A stretch of 64,000 nucleotides of DNA from Phycisphaerae bacterium (GCA_028285035.1 JANQQF010000049.1:1-64000); one strand, 5' to 3'. Counted from the stretch's first letter, positions 52,480 to 62,222 are shown. Notes: generated from the sequence alone by a model not told the origin. Numbers and translations are program-made.

Positions 52480-52519
52480 TTGCGAATATTTGTTGCGAGC
52501 AGTGTTCAGGACTCTGTTA

Positions 52520-53125
52520 ATGACAACACAAAACAGCAACCTCAGACGAATGATTTTAGATGCCGCTCGCCAATATTTGGTAGAAGAAGGCTATCAGGCC
52601 CTCTCGATGCGGAAGATCTCGCGGCAGGTTGGTTGTAGTGTGGGCACCATCTACCTCTACTTTAAAAACAAAGATGAAATATTTCACGCCTTGATTGATG
52701 AGGGGTTTGAGCAGTTGTACACCTCATTTCAGGCGGTTTTGATGTCTCAATTTATTCCAATTGAACGGCTACAGGGTATTTGTCAGGCCTATATTGAGTT
52801 TGGTTTGAAGCACCCTGAGTATTATGAGATTATGTACTTGCAACATCCAATGATGGCTGCTCGCTATCCGAAGGAGCAATATCGACGAGCCAGACGTTTC
52901 TTGGAAATAACGGCTGAGACGATCGCCGATTGTGCCCGTAATGGCGGTCTACCCGTAGACGATCCGTATATGGACGCCACCCTGTTGTGGAGCGCAATGC
53001 ACGGGATCACCTCATTGCTCATCAATGGGCGAATTGATGTAAGGCTGGATCGAGCGGTTTTGATTACGCAAGCTACTGAGCAGGCAATTAGCCGGTATAA
53101 GGTTGTAGAGCCACAACTGCCTTAA
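52520..53125 (+). CDS. TetR/AcrR-family repressor (fatty-acid regulon candidate)
   Basis: A 201-residue repressor. The helix-turn-helix is near the start: ILDAARQYLVEEGYQALSMRKISRQVGCSVGTIYLYFKNKDEIFHALIDE. The remaining residues form the ligand-binding helices (YIEFGLKHPEYYEIMYLQHP). The ATG at 52520 follows the promoter and operator; an upstream TTG would add ten residues. TGAACR-N-YGTTCA type sites in its own promoter and before the acyl-CoA dehydrogenase suggest it represses both, with an acyl-CoA as the natural inducer in comparable FadR-type TetR proteins. Confidence 0.9.
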   Translation: MTTQNSNLRRMILDAARQYLVEEGYQALSMRKISRQVGCSVGTIYLYFKNKDEIFHALIDEGFEQLYTSFQAVLMSQFIPIERLQGICQAYIEFGLKHPEYYEIMYLQHPMMAARYPKEQYRRARRFLEITAETIADCARNGGLPVDDPYMDATLLWSAMHGITSLLINGRIDVRLDRAVLITQATEQAISRYKVVEPQLP

Positions 53126-53184
53126 AAAGGGTAAAATAGTAATTGGTAATCAATTACATAACAATAAATTTTTTTGCACAATTA

Positions 53185-53197
53185 TGAACAGTGTTCA
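53185..53197. promoter_or_regulatory. TetR operator before the acyl-CoA dehydrogenase gene
   Basis: TGAACAGTGTTCA, a 6-1-6 palindrome 29 bp before the start codon, matching the site in the regulator promoter. Confidence 0.8.
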
Positions 53198-53226
53198 TTT
53201 ATCAGAAAAATGAAAGGAAATGCATC

Positions 53227-54579
53227 ATGAATATGAGTCAAATTGCCGCAATGGGCAAGCTAATGGAAAAGATTGATATGGGGAAAGTGGCTGAATTGGC
53301 TGACAAAGTTGACCTGGGAAAAATGGTCGAGCTGCTGGGATCGATGAAGCCAGAAGATATGGAAAAGATGATGAAGATGGCCAATGGGACAGCAAAACCC
53401 AAAGTTGCTCCAGAAGTCAACAGCGACTTTTATGACCTGATGGATTTGATGAGTGAGGAAGATCAGGCCAAACTGATGGAAATCCGTAGCTTTATGGAGG
53501 CCGAGGTCCAACCAATCATCAATGACTATTGGGAGCGTGGCGAATTCCCCTTCGAGCTTATCCCAAAAATGGCCCCGGTGTTTGGCGATTTAATCAGCTT
53601 TGAGAGGGGTGAGTCAGCGATGTCCCCGATGATGTTGGGAATGTTTACTGTTGAGCTCTCAAAAGGCGATCCGTCAATCTGTACCTTCCTTGGTGTCCAT
53701 TGGGGCCTGTGTATGACCTCAATCCATCTATTTGGTTCAGAGGAACAAAAAGCAAAATGGCTCCCAGCGATGACTCGTTTTGAGAAAATCGGCTCCTGGG
53801 CTTTGACCGAACCAGCGGTTGGTTCAGCAACAGCGGCGGGTCTGACCGCGACCGCAAAACGTGAAGGCGATACCTGGATTTTGAATGGCCAGAAAAAGTG
53901 GAGCGGAAACGCTACGTTTGCCGATGTTACTGTCATTTGGGCACGCGACTTGGACGACAATCAGGTCAAAGGCTTCTTGGTCGAAAAAGGCACCCCCGGT
54001 TACACTGTTGAAAAGTTGCAGGGCAAAATTTCTAAGCGCGTTGTTGAAAATGTCCTCATCACCCTGGACAATGTTGAAATCGCTGAGGTTGATCGCCTGC
54101 CTGGCGTCCGCTCCTTCCGCGACGTCGCCGAGCAGCTAGCTGTGGCTCGTGTGGCCGTGGCTTGGGAGGCGGTTGGGCTAGCGATGGGTGCCTATGAGCG
54201 CACGCTTGAGTATGCCAACAACCGTATTCAATTTGGCAAGCCAATTACAGGCTTCCAGTTAGTACAGAATGGCCTGGTTAAAATGTTGGGCAACATCACG
54301 GCAATGCAAGGAATGATGCTCCGGCTGGCACAACTGATGGAGCGTGATGGGCACATCTCCCACGAACGGGCGGCCCTCGCCAAAGCCTTCACCACCGAAA
54401 AGATGCGTGAGTCTGTGGCAATCGGTCGCAACTTACTCGGCGGCAACGGCATTTTGCTGGAGTATGAAGTTGCTCGCTACTTTGCCGATGCCGAGGCTGT
54501 GTATTCATATGAAGGCACCTATGAAATGAACACGCTCATTGTTGGTCGATCAATTACCGGCCAGAGTGCGTTTGTTTAG
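53227..54579 (+). CDS. Acyl-CoA dehydrogenase with Met-rich N-terminal extension
   Basis: A 450-residue flavoenzyme, glutaryl-CoA-dehydrogenase-like: WALTEPAVGSATAAGLTATAKR near 200, WILNGQKKWSGNATFAD near 222, and the catalytic Glu in YSYEGTYEMNTLIVGR. The first 65 residues are additional and helical with many Met, Lys and Asp (KLMEKIDMGKVAEL, KMVELLGSMKPEDMEKMMKM). They may form a membrane or protein contact. GAAAGGAAATG precedes the chosen ATG. It leads the TetR-controlled beta-oxidation set; FadB- and FadA-like genes follow after a terminator-like hairpin. Confidence 0.92.
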   Translation: MNMSQIAAMGKLMEKIDMGKVAELADKVDLGKMVELLGSMKPEDMEKMMKMANGTAKPKVAPEVNSDFYDLMDLMSEEDQAKLMEIRSFMEAEVQPIINDYWERGEFPFELIPKMAPVFGDLISFERGESAMSPMMLGMFTVELSKGDPSICTFLGVHWGLCMTSIHLFGSEEQKAKWLPAMTRFEKIGSWALTEPAVGSATAAGLTATAKREGDTWILNGQKKWSGNATFADVTVIWARDLDDNQVKGFLVEKGTPGYTVEKLQGKISKRVVENVLITLDNVEIAEVDRLPGVRSFRDVAEQLAVARVAVAWEAVGLAMGAYERTLEYANNRIQFGKPITGFQLVQNGLVKMLGNITAMQGMMLRLAQLMERDGHISHERAALAKAFTTEKMRESVAIGRNLLGGNGILLEYEVARYFADAEAVYSYEGTYEMNTLIVGRSITGQSAFV

Positions 54580-54593
54580 AATTACAAGATAGC

Positions 54594-54649
54594 AAGGTCG
54601 CAAAGTCACAGGGAAGCAAGGTAATCGCCCTATGACTTTGCGACCTTTT
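54594..54649 (+). terminator. Terminator after the acyl-CoA dehydrogenase, TAGCAAGG repeat family
   Basis: AAGGTCGCAAAGTCACAGGG pairs with CCCTATGACTTTGCGACCTT (one mismatch) over 14 nt and ends in TTTT. The words link it to the repeats at 45857 and 61283. Confidence 0.8.
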
Positions 54650-54791
54650 GGCACTTAGGATTATAATCGTTTAACACTTGGCAGAAACACGCGTCGGTGT
54701 TTCCCCCTAATATATTCGACAAAAAGACAAATACCCTCACTCTCAAAATATTGTAAGCAACGGGGAGGGCAATTTACCAAAGGAGCTATAA

Positions 54792-57224
54792 ATGAGTCAT
54801 CAAATCCAATCCGTCGCCGTGATTGGGGCGGGAACGATGGGAGCAGGCATTGCCGCCCACGTGGCAAATGCAGGCATCCCAGCGTTGTTACTTGATATTG
54901 TGCCCAATAAGTTGACCGAGACGGAAGAAAAAAAGGGACTGACTTTGGATAGTCCTGTTGTCCGAAATCGCATTGTCAATGCAGGGCTGGACCGAGCTAA
55001 AAAGGCCCGTCCGGCTTCGTTTATGAGCAAGGATGCCGAGCGGCTGGTCACGGTTGGTAACGTCGAAGATGATTTTGATAAAATTGCCGAGGCCGACTGG
55101 ATCGTCGAGGTGATTATTGAGCAGGTCGCGCCAAAACAGGCAATGATGGAACGCATCGAAGCGGTGCGTAAACCAGGCAGTATCGCCACCAGCAACAGCT
55201 CTGGTCTACCGATGGCCACCATCGCCGAAGGACGAAGCGATGATTTCAAAAAGCATTTCTGCGGCACCCACTTCTTCAATCCCCCCCGTTATTTAAAATT
55301 ACTCGAAGTCATCGCCACCGAAGATACTGACCCCGAAGTGCTCAAGACGATCTCCGCTTTTGGGGAAGAGGTCCTTGGTAAGGGTGTGGTTTATTGCAAG
55401 GATACCCCAAACTTTATTGGTAACCGCCTCTTCTCGATTGGCAACAGCTACGCGGTCAATTACGCCCTAGAAAATGGATATAATGTTTCTGAAGTCGATG
55501 CCTTGACTGGTCCGCTGATTGGTCGGCCAAAAACAGCAACCATTCGCTTGCTTGATTTGGTCGGGGTAGACATCGGCGCGTTTGTCGCTCACAACTTACA
55601 CGATCTCATCCCCCACGACCCCTATCGCGATGTCCTCCATTCACAAAAGCTCGATGCTCTTTTCGAGGAAATGCTGGGCCGCAAATGGCTCGGTAACAAA
55701 ACCGGTCAAGGGTTCTATAAAAAAGGAAAAGATGCCGACGGCAAGCGCATCTTTATGACCCTCAATCTCGATACATTTGAGTATGAAGTGGCTGATAAAG
55801 TCCGATTTGAGTCGGTTGGAGCCGTGCGCAAGACCGAAGATTTGGGCAAACGCGTTTCAGCCTTGCTGGATGATCAGTGGGCCGAAGATCGCGGAGCCCA
55901 ATATGTTCGCAATTTGTTGTGCTACGAATTGAGCTACGCCGCTTATGTCGCCCCTGAAATTGCTCACAATTTGACCAGCGTTGATGATGCAATGCGCTGG
56001 GGTTTTGCCTGGGAAGCTGGCCCATTCCAATTGTGGGATTTGTTGGGTGTGGCCGAGATGGTGGCTAAAATTGAAGCGGCTGGACATGAGGTCGCGGCTT
56101 GGGTCAAAGAAATGTTGGCGGCTGGTTGCGAAACGTTCTACCAGACCGAAAACGGGCAGGTTTCAGGTTATTACGATTGGGATAAAAAAGGGTACGTGGC
56201 CGTCGAGCACAATCCCAAGCATCTGACCCTCACTGGACTACGTAGTTGTGGTAGTGAATTGGCTCACAACGATAGCGCCAGTCTGCACGATATGGGCGAT
56301 GGCGTCCTGCTCTTTGAATACCACGCCAAGATGAATGCTTTGGATGACGGTATCGTTGAGATGATTGGTCAAGCCCACGAAATGCTTAAAGAAGATCGAT
56401 TTGTTGGTATGGTCGTCGGTAATGACGGGCAAAACTTCTCGGTTGGGGCCAACATCTTTATGATTGGAATGGCTGCGCAGCAGAAAATGTTTGATGATAT
56501 TGATGAATGGCTCAAAAAGGTACAGGATGGCTTCTTGGCTTTCCACTATAGCCAAAAACCGGTTGTGGCCGCAGTCCATCAGCGAGCCCTGGGGGGTGGG
56601 GCCGAAGCGGCCTTTGGCTCTTCTCGTATCGTGGCACACGCTGAGAGCTACATCGGCTTGGTTGAAGCGGGCGTTGGGGTTATTCCCGCTGGCGGTGGGG
56701 TCACCACTTTGATCCGCCGTATCATCTCCGAAGGAATGAAGTTGCAGCACGCCGACCCATTGCCGCTGGCCCAAAAGGTCTTTGAGAACATTGGAATGGG
56801 CAAGGTCAGCACTAGTGCCGCAGAAGCTCGTGAATTGGGCTATCTACAGCCAACAGATCGCATCGTTATGAACCGGGATCATCTGCTTTATGAAGCCAAG
56901 CAGGAAGTGTTAAGTATGGTGGCTGAAGGCTATGCCCCGCCAACCCCTGCCCGAATGTACGCGGGTGGTCGAGATTTGAAGGCCGCAATGATGATGGGGG
57001 TGTGGATGATGCAACAAGGTAATTACATCAGCGAGCACGACAAGCTCATCGGCAACAAGTTGGCCGATATCATCTCCGGTGGTGATTTAAGCGGCGAACA
57101 GTGGCTCACCGATCAACACTTCCTTGATTTGGAGCGTAAAGCCTTCCTGGAATTAACAGCGACAGAACAAACACAGGCTCGGATCTGGTATATGTTGGAG
57201 AACGGGAAACCGCTACGAAATTAA
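54792..57224 (+). CDS. fadB: 3-hydroxyacyl-CoA dehydrogenase/enoyl-CoA hydratase (FadB/FadN-like)
   Basis: An 810-residue bifunctional beta-oxidation protein in FadN order: dehydrogenase first, hydratase last. The NAD site is VAVIGAGTMGAGIAAHVANAG near 10-30; the catalytic region HFFNPPRYLKLLEVI near 167 and the GKG..CKDTPNFIGNRLF segment follow. The C-terminal third (from about 500) is crotonase-like with MVVGNDGQNFSVGANI and RALGGGAEAAFGSSRIV, holding the oxyanion Gly residues. GGAGCTATAA precedes the ATG. Together with the thiolase downstream it shortens acyl-CoA by two carbons. Confidence 0.95.
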   Translation: MSHQIQSVAVIGAGTMGAGIAAHVANAGIPALLLDIVPNKLTETEEKKGLTLDSPVVRNRIVNAGLDRAKKARPASFMSKDAERLVTVGNVEDDFDKIAEADWIVEVIIEQVAPKQAMMERIEAVRKPGSIATSNSSGLPMATIAEGRSDDFKKHFCGTHFFNPPRYLKLLEVIATEDTDPEVLKTISAFGEEVLGKGVVYCKDTPNFIGNRLFSIGNSYAVNYALENGYNVSEVDALTGPLIGRPKTATIRLLDLVGVDIGAFVAHNLHDLIPHDPYRDVLHSQKLDALFEEMLGRKWLGNKTGQGFYKKGKDADGKRIFMTLNLDTFEYEVADKVRFESVGAVRKTEDLGKRVSALLDDQWAEDRGAQYVRNLLCYELSYAAYVAPEIAHNLTSVDDAMRWGFAWEAGPFQLWDLLGVAEMVAKIEAAGHEVAAWVKEMLAAGCETFYQTENGQVSGYYDWDKKGYVAVEHNPKHLTLTGLRSCGSELAHNDSASLHDMGDGVLLFEYHAKMNALDDGIVEMIGQAHEMLKEDRFVGMVVGNDGQNFSVGANIFMIGMAAQQKMFDDIDEWLKKVQDGFLAFHYSQKPVVAAVHQRALGGGAEAAFGSSRIVAHAESYIGLVEAGVGVIPAGGGVTTLIRRIISEGMKLQHADPLPLAQKVFENIGMGKVSTSAAEARELGYLQPTDRIVMNRDHLLYEAKQEVLSMVAEGYAPPTPARMYAGGRDLKAAMMMGVWMMQQGNYISEHDKLIGNKLADIISGGDLSGEQWLTDQHFLDLERKAFLELTATEQTQARIWYMLENGKPLRN

Positions 57225-57359
57225 GAGATTGGGAGATTGGCGATTTGGATGATGGCAGATTTACCACCCTTCCAATCAATCTTCCAGCCTTCCAGAATTC
57301 ACACATTTACGAAACTTTAAATTGTTCGAACCCTATAGCAACCTAATTGGAGGTCTATT

Positions 57360-58538
57360 ATGCGAGAAGCAGTCATCGTCAGCGCCGCCCGAACGGCGAT
57401 TGGTCGAGCGAAAAAAGGAACATTAAAAGATTATCGCCCGGAGGATATGGGCGCGGCAGCCGTGGCTGAGGCGGTTAAACGAGCTGAGGGGTTAGACCCA
57501 GTTGACATCGATGATGTGATTATCGGCTGTGCGATGCCAGAGGGCGAGCAGGGCTTAAATATGGGGCGCAATATCTCGCTACGAGCGGGGTTGCCAAATA
57601 CGGTCGCAGCCCAAACGGTCAACCGCTTTTGTTCATCCGGGGTGCAAACTATTGCCCTCGGTGCCCAGCAGATTATGACCGGAATGGGTGATGTGATTGT
57701 TGCTGGTGGGGCCGAAAGTATGAGCGCTGTCCCCATGACTGGCTTCAATTTCCGCCCTAATCCGTGGCTGGTCGAAAATATGCCAGAAGTGTACATCAAT
57801 ATGGGCTTGACCGCTGAGAACGTTTCAGCCGAATTTAGCGTCAGCCGTGAAGATCAGGATGAGTTCGCCGCCCGCTCTCACGCCAATGCGCTGGATGCCA
57901 TTGCCAATGGCCGCTTCCAGGATGAAATTGTGGCTTTGGATGTCGAGCAAAAGAGCGTAAAAAATGGTGAGGTTGTCACCAAAAATATTACATTTGAGGT
58001 TGATGAGGGTCCACGGGCTGGCTCAACCCCAGAGGTTTTGGCTAACCTGCGCCCCGTCTTTAAAGTGAATGGGACCATAACTGCTGGTAACTCTTCACAG
58101 ATGAGTGATGGGGCCGCCGCCGTGGTCGTGATGTCCCGCGAGAAAGCAGATGAACTCGGCTTGAAGCCAATGGCTCGTTTTGTCAGCTTTGCTGTTGGTG
58201 GGGTTCGTCCCGAAATTATGGGTATCGGCCCGGTCGCAGCCATTCCCAAGGCTCTCAAATATGCTGGCTTGACCATCAACGATATTGAGTTGGTCGAACT
58301 GAATGAAGCCTTCGCCGCTCAAGCCGTCGCCGTCGTCCGAGAGATGGAAATCGATATGGACCGCGTCAATGTCAACGGCGGGGCCATCGCTCTCGGCCAC
58401 CCGCTCGGCGCAACCGGGGCCAAGTTGACCACCCAGCTACTGTACGAAATGCAACGTCGTGGCAACAAGTATGGTATGGTCACAATGTGTATCGGCGGGG
58501 GAATGGGTGCTGCCGCAATTTTTGAAAACTTGAACTAG
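57360..58538 (+). CDS. fadA: Acetyl-CoA acyltransferase (thiolase)
   Basis: A 392-residue thiolase completing the beta-oxidation spiral. The acyl-accepting Cys is in [13 protein letters not shown] near 87, the His in [16 protein letters not shown] near 345-360 and the second Cys in [12 protein letters not shown] near 380. GGAGGTCTATT precedes the ATG. The 135 bp gap to the FadB-like gene contains GATTGG and TTCCAATC words but no terminator. A strong terminator follows. Confidence 0.96.
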   Translation: MREAVIVSAARTAIGRAKKGTLKDYRPEDMGAAAVAEAVKRAEGLDPVDIDDVIIGCAMPEGEQGLNMGRNISLRAGLPNTVAAQTVNRFCSSGVQTIALGAQQIMTGMGDVIVAGGAESMSAVPMTGFNFRPNPWLVENMPEVYINMGLTAENVSAEFSVSREDQDEFAARSHANALDAIANGRFQDEIVALDVEQKSVKNGEVVTKNITFEVDEGPRAGSTPEVLANLRPVFKVNGTITAGNSSQMSDGAAAVVVMSREKADELGLKPMARFVSFAVGGVRPEIMGIGPVAAIPKALKYAGLTINDIELVELNEAFAAQAVAVVREMEIDMDRVNVNGGAIALGHPLGATGAKLTTQLLYEMQRRGNKYGMVTMCIGGGMGAAAIFENLN

Positions 58539-58558
58539 CCCACAGTTGGTAGTTTCTT

Positions 58559-58594
58559 AAACGGCAGTCGCAGGTTGCGACTGCCGTTTTTTTT
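58559..58594 (+). terminator. Terminator after the thiolase gene
   Basis: AAACGGCAGTCGCA and TGCGACTGCCGTTT are exact complements over 3 nt, followed by more T (eight in all). Confidence 0.95.
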
Positions 58595-58692
58595 GGAGGA
58601 CTCGTCCCCAAACCTACACCAAATCCTCACAAAATCTTCACAATCCTACGATAATCTCCAAGCAAATATCAACTTATGATTGCAAAGGATTT

Positions 58693-59715
58693 ATGATGAA
58701 CAGCTTGGAGACAGACTCATTATCACACCTACCCTTAGGTTGGGCGCGGACAAATACAGATTGTTCGACTCTCAATCAAGTGAAGCTTCCCTTCACCTCA
58801 CAAGTGTGGATTCCAACGGCGGATATTTCACATCAACACAGTTTTGCGGACATTTATCGCGAGCAATTGAGTACACTACCAAATGGCTTTGTCTTGCAAA
58901 GCTGTGACCCGGCCTTGCGAGATTATCTAATTGAGCAAGGATGTCAGGTGGTGGCGATGGGCGTGGAGGCGGTATTAGATTTGCCGTGGCGAGGCAAACG
59001 CTCAGTGCGGGAGTTGGCTCGACGAGGCCGACGACACGGAGCCGTGAAAGAAATCAAGCCAACGATTACCAACCAACGAAAGTTAGCCCAACTGATTCGA
59101 GATACCGTTCACGGGCAAGGACCACAATTAAGATACACAGCTCGACCTGAATTTGATGATAGTACCCGCTGTTTTGCTCTTGAAACGCCACAGCAAAAAT
59201 GGCTCACCACTATCACGCTCTCCAAAGTCAGCCCAAGCTATGCTCACACGGAGCTTTGGCTGCGTCGACACGATGCTCCCGTTGGGGTGATGGAAGCACT
59301 GATTAGTGCTATTGCCCAACAGCTTGCTTCGGAGGGCGTTACTCAATTGAGTTTGGGCAATGTCTCACCACCGCCATATTCAGAAAGTCTCGATATTTTC
59401 ACTGAGAATCGGCATCCCCAAGAACAGTGGGTACGCAGCCAACTTGCGTTTCGATTGGGGCGTGCTAGCAAATTCGCTTTTAATTATGAAGGCTTGTGGC
59501 ACTTCAAGAATAAGTTCACCCCACGCTGGCAACCTTCATATTTATGTGCTTCGCCAAACTTATCTTGGGCCACTCTGATTGGATTGGGGCAGGTAATGGG
59601 CTATTTTGATTTGGTCAGATACAACTTACAAAAATTAGCCACCCAATCTTTCCCAACATTTAAGCCACAAACACAAGCTACATCGAGGCGTAATCTTGGC
59701 ATTTCAGAAATTTAG
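58693..59715 (+). CDS. DUF2156 protein (MprF C-terminal-like aminoacyltransferase domain)
   Basis: A 340-residue soluble protein resembling the cytoplasmic domain of MprF/LysX, which moves an amino acid from tRNA to phosphatidylglycerol. A tandem GNAT-like fold is suggested; the closing segment KFAFNYEGLWHFKNKFTPRWQPSYL near 262-286 is the family signature, and RGKRSVRELARRGRRHGAVKEI near 98-120 matches the basic first-half segment. It lacks the flippase membrane domain of full MprF. An alternative role is transfer of an amino acid to another lipid. AAAGGATTT precedes two adjacent ATGs. Confidence 0.8.
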   Translation: MMNSLETDSLSHLPLGWARTNTDCSTLNQVKLPFTSQVWIPTADISHQHSFADIYREQLSTLPNGFVLQSCDPALRDYLIEQGCQVVAMGVEAVLDLPWRGKRSVRELARRGRRHGAVKEIKPTITNQRKLAQLIRDTVHGQGPQLRYTARPEFDDSTRCFALETPQQKWLTTITLSKVSPSYAHTELWLRRHDAPVGVMEALISAIAQQLASEGVTQLSLGNVSPPPYSESLDIFTENRHPQEQWVRSQLAFRLGRASKFAFNYEGLWHFKNKFTPRWQPSYLCASPNLSWATLIGLGQVMGYFDLVRYNLQKLATQSFPTFKPQTQATSRRNLGISEI

Positions 59716-59719
59716 AATC

Positions 59720-59753
59720 AAAAAGGCCGTAGCACTTTGGCTACGACCTTTTT
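59720..59753. terminator. Bidirectional terminator
   Basis: AAAAAGGCCGTAGC and GCTACGACCTTTTT form a stem with one mismatch, with T runs on both strands. It serves the converging DUF2156 and DUF5666 genes. Confidence 0.9.
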
Positions 59754-59781
59754 AGATTATTCGATTATATGCTTGTCAAGC

Positions 59782-60450
59782 TTAGGCGTTATCGCTGTTT
59801 CCAGTTCGGTTGCCGCGCTCACCACCTTGCCCGATGAAGATCAGGTCGGCATCCAGTGAGCCATCGTCTTGCAGTTCACCATAAGCGCGGATCTTGCTGT
59901 CTGTGGTGATGTCAGCCAAGGAGCCAGTTTCACCATCTCGACCTAAGCGATACTCAGTGTCGCCATCTACAGTGATTGTCGTGGTTTCGCCATCGCGCCC
60001 TTCAACAGTGATGGTGCTACCATCAACGGCTGTTACCTGCCCCCCGGCTTTGTCTCCATCGGGAGCTACGACGATGGCTCGGGCATCGACGGAACCGTCA
60101 TCATTGCGCTGACCACGCACTTTTACGTTGTCACCCACCGCGATGTCACTCAAGCTACCTTCTGTCTGACTTTCAACCAATTGAATGGTGGTGTCATCAT
60201 CTACATTCACTGTCACACTCTCGCCATTGCGGTTTTGAATGGTTAGGCTATCTGTACCAACGGCTGTTACTTCCCCGCCAGCGCCTCGACGTCCACCCCG
60301 TCGGGCTTCAAGTTCACTACCATCCAACTCAATCCCTGGCCCACGTTGGGGTGCATCTTGTACATTTGTTTGAGCAAAGGCTGCGGCACTACTTCCCAAG
60401 ATTGCCACCACTAAAGCTGAGCCTACCATAAATTTTGTTAAGCGTTTCAT
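59782..60450 (-). CDS. Exported DUF5666 repeat protein
   Basis: A 222-residue exported protein. A signal peptide (KRLTKFMVGSALVVAILGSSAAAFAQ) is followed by an Arg/Gly patch (EARRGGRRGAGG) and two related OB-like repeats of about 70 residues: GEVTAVGTDSLTIQNRNGE...DARAIVVAP and GQVTAVDGSTITVEGRDGE...DADLIFIGQ, both DUF5666. The function of such domains is unknown. The ATG at 60450 with AAAAGGA is the start; the frame continues upstream but without a protein-like sequence. Confidence 0.85.
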   Translation of the reverse strand: MKRLTKFMVGSALVVAILGSSAAAFAQTNVQDAPQRGPGIELDGSELEARRGGRRGAGGEVTAVGTDSLTIQNRNGESVTVNVDDDTTIQLVESQTEGSLSDIAVGDNVKVRGQRNDDGSVDARAIVVAPDGDKAGGQVTAVDGSTITVEGRDGETTTITVDGDTEYRLGRDGETGSLADITTDSKIRAYGELQDDGSLDADLIFIGQGGERGNRTGNSDNA

Positions 60451-60942
60451 TGTTTGTTGTCCTTTTGATAAATAAATTCTCGTTTTTGTTATTTTGAAAT
60501 TATGATTAAAAATAAGTTCGATTGTCACATAATTGTTGATGCATCACGTTTATGTTTGATCTTGGTGTTAGAATACAAGGCTTATTTGAAAAAAAGCCAA
60601 GAATTCCCTGAGTGTTTCCTGAGAAAGATTAGATAATTCGCAAAGAATAATTACGAATAAAGACATAGAGTTGCTCCCAATCGACCTAAAAGTGAACAAA
60701 CTTCGGTGAATTATTAATAAGTAAATCGGACATCAGCCCTGTTATCCCTGCTATTCATCCTTCCAAACTTTTATTTTTTGATATGTCCTTCCGGTTTACT
60801 CAATTCCTGACACAGGGTTGTCAGGGGCAATGGATTAGAATAAGATTGTTCGAATTTAAGTTTCAAATAAGTGTGGATAAAATCAGGAATCTGGAAATGT
60901 ACTTCCGGGCTCCTAGTTGAAAATATTTTAAGGAGGCAAACA
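60451..60942. other. Intergenic region, no gene seen
   Basis: AT-rich 490 bp between divergent genes. It contains CTGACACAGGGTTGTCAGG (60808-60826), a weak palindrome, and no clear promoter that I can defend. Confidence 0.4.
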
Positions 60943-61308
60943 ATGGCAATTGATCAAGAACTACTAAAACGGGTGCAAGAAATTGTATCCGAGCAACCTG
61001 ATATTATGGAAAAACGAATGTTTGGTGGAATTGGCTTTTTTGTGAATGGCAATTACGCTTGTGGGGTCAGCGGCAAGGGCAATTTGGTAGTGCGGGTTGG
61101 CCCAGATCGATATGTTGAAGCCTTAAATCATCCACACGCCCGAGAGATGGACATCACTGGGCGGCCAATGCGGGGTTGGGTCTTCGTCGATGATGAAGGG
61201 TATGAAGAAAAACGAGATTTGAGTCAGTGGGTTCAGCTTGGCCTAGATTTTGCTAGCTCACTGCCGCCGAAGGAGAAGAAGCAGCAAGGTGGCAAAGTTT
61301 CAGAGTAG
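60943..61308 (+). CDS. TfoX N-terminal domain protein
   Basis: A 121-residue single-domain protein. KRMFGGIGFFVNGNYACGV near 24-42 and KGNLVVRVGP near 46 are the TfoX-N hallmarks; the domain lacks the C-terminal half of the competence factor TfoX, and its job in such short proteins is unknown. AAGGAGG lies 7 nt before the ATG, so a longer upstream start is rejected. The last residues (KKQQGGKVSE) and the stop codon are encoded by a TAGCAAGG-type repeat that has run into the gene. Confidence 0.88.
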   Translation: MAIDQELLKRVQEIVSEQPDIMEKRMFGGIGFFVNGNYACGVSGKGNLVVRVGPDRYVEALNHPHAREMDITGRPMRGWVFVDDEGYEEKRDLSQWVQLGLDFASSLPPKEKKQQGGKVSE

Positions 61309-61375
61309 CAAGGGGGTAGGGTTAATAAATGAGGCTACCTGCTCCCTTGCTACTCTGCTACGCTACCCCCACATC
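61281..61375. repeat. TAGCAAGG-type palindromic repeat overlapping the TfoX 3' end
   Basis: CAGAGTAGCAAGGGGGTAGG faces CTACCTGCTCCCTTGCTACT, an imperfect inverted repeat. GCAGCAAGGTGGCAAAG precedes it inside the gene. Confidence 0.65.
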
Positions 61376-61445
61376 ACAATTGACAAGTTTGTTTCATCCA
61401 CAATTTGATCTACAATTACCTAACCATACCTGAAAGGATAGACAA

Positions 61446-62027
61446 ATGGATTTCACGATTTCTTTGCCGGACTGGGCAATTGCAGAATTGAAAACGCTTC
61501 CTGAAACAATGTCGACCTTGGAAGAACGAATGGCAGCAGTTATTCGATTTTCACAGCTAAATTATGAAAACAACACAGGCGGCCCATTTGCGGCTGGTGT
61601 TTTTGAACGCGATACGGGAAAAATGGTGGTAATTGGTGTCAATCGGGTGGTCCCCTCCGATTGTTCATCGGCCCACGCTGAGGTGGTGACCCTCTCGCTG
61701 GCGCAAAAACTGCTAGGCACCTTCGATCTAGGCGGGGTGGGAATGCCTGCGCATCAGTTGGTGGTCAATTGGCGACCGTGTGCGATGTGTTATGGCGCGG
61801 TAATTTGGTCGGGTATTCAGTCGCTGGTGATTGCCGGGGATGGGCCAGAATTAGAAGAAATCACTGGGTTTGATGAAGGGCCCGTTCATCCCGAATGGGA
61901 GGCTGAGCTGACCAAGCGCGGTATCTCCGTGACAAACAATGTTCTTCGTGATGATGCCTGTAAAGTATTCCATGGTTTCGCCAATAGCGGGAGCTTGGTC
62001 TACAACGGACGGCTTGGGGCTGAGTAG
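61446..62027 (+). CDS. Nucleoside/nucleotide deaminase (CDA fold)
   Basis: A 193-residue zinc deaminase. The HAE motif (SSAHAEVVTLSLA) near 76 supplies His and the proton-shuttling Glu, and PCAMCYGAVIWSG near 116 the two Cys ligands. It resembles guanine or tRNA-adenosine deaminase relatives with an N-terminal extension of 40 residues; the substrate cannot be fixed. GAAAGGATAGA precedes the ATG. Confidence 0.88.
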   Translation: MDFTISLPDWAIAELKTLPETMSTLEERMAAVIRFSQLNYENNTGGPFAAGVFERDTGKMVVIGVNRVVPSDCSSAHAEVVTLSLAQKLLGTFDLGGVGMPAHQLVVNWRPCAMCYGAVIWSGIQSLVIAGDGPELEEITGFDEGPVHPEWEAELTKRGISVTNNVLRDDACKVFHGFANSGSLVYNGRLGAE

Positions 62028-62222
62028 CAGGCAGAATGAATTCTGCTGCGAGAAAAAGAAGCAGGATAAATCAGGTTGAAATTTTGCTTCAATTCAGTGG
62101 ATTGAGTCTGTTTTGAACAGACCTATTTATAAGTAGCCCTAAATTTATGAACATTAAGAATTTAGTTCGGTAATTATAATGATGGAATTTGCCCAAAAAA
62201 TCAATCTATAGCGAGTAAATCA

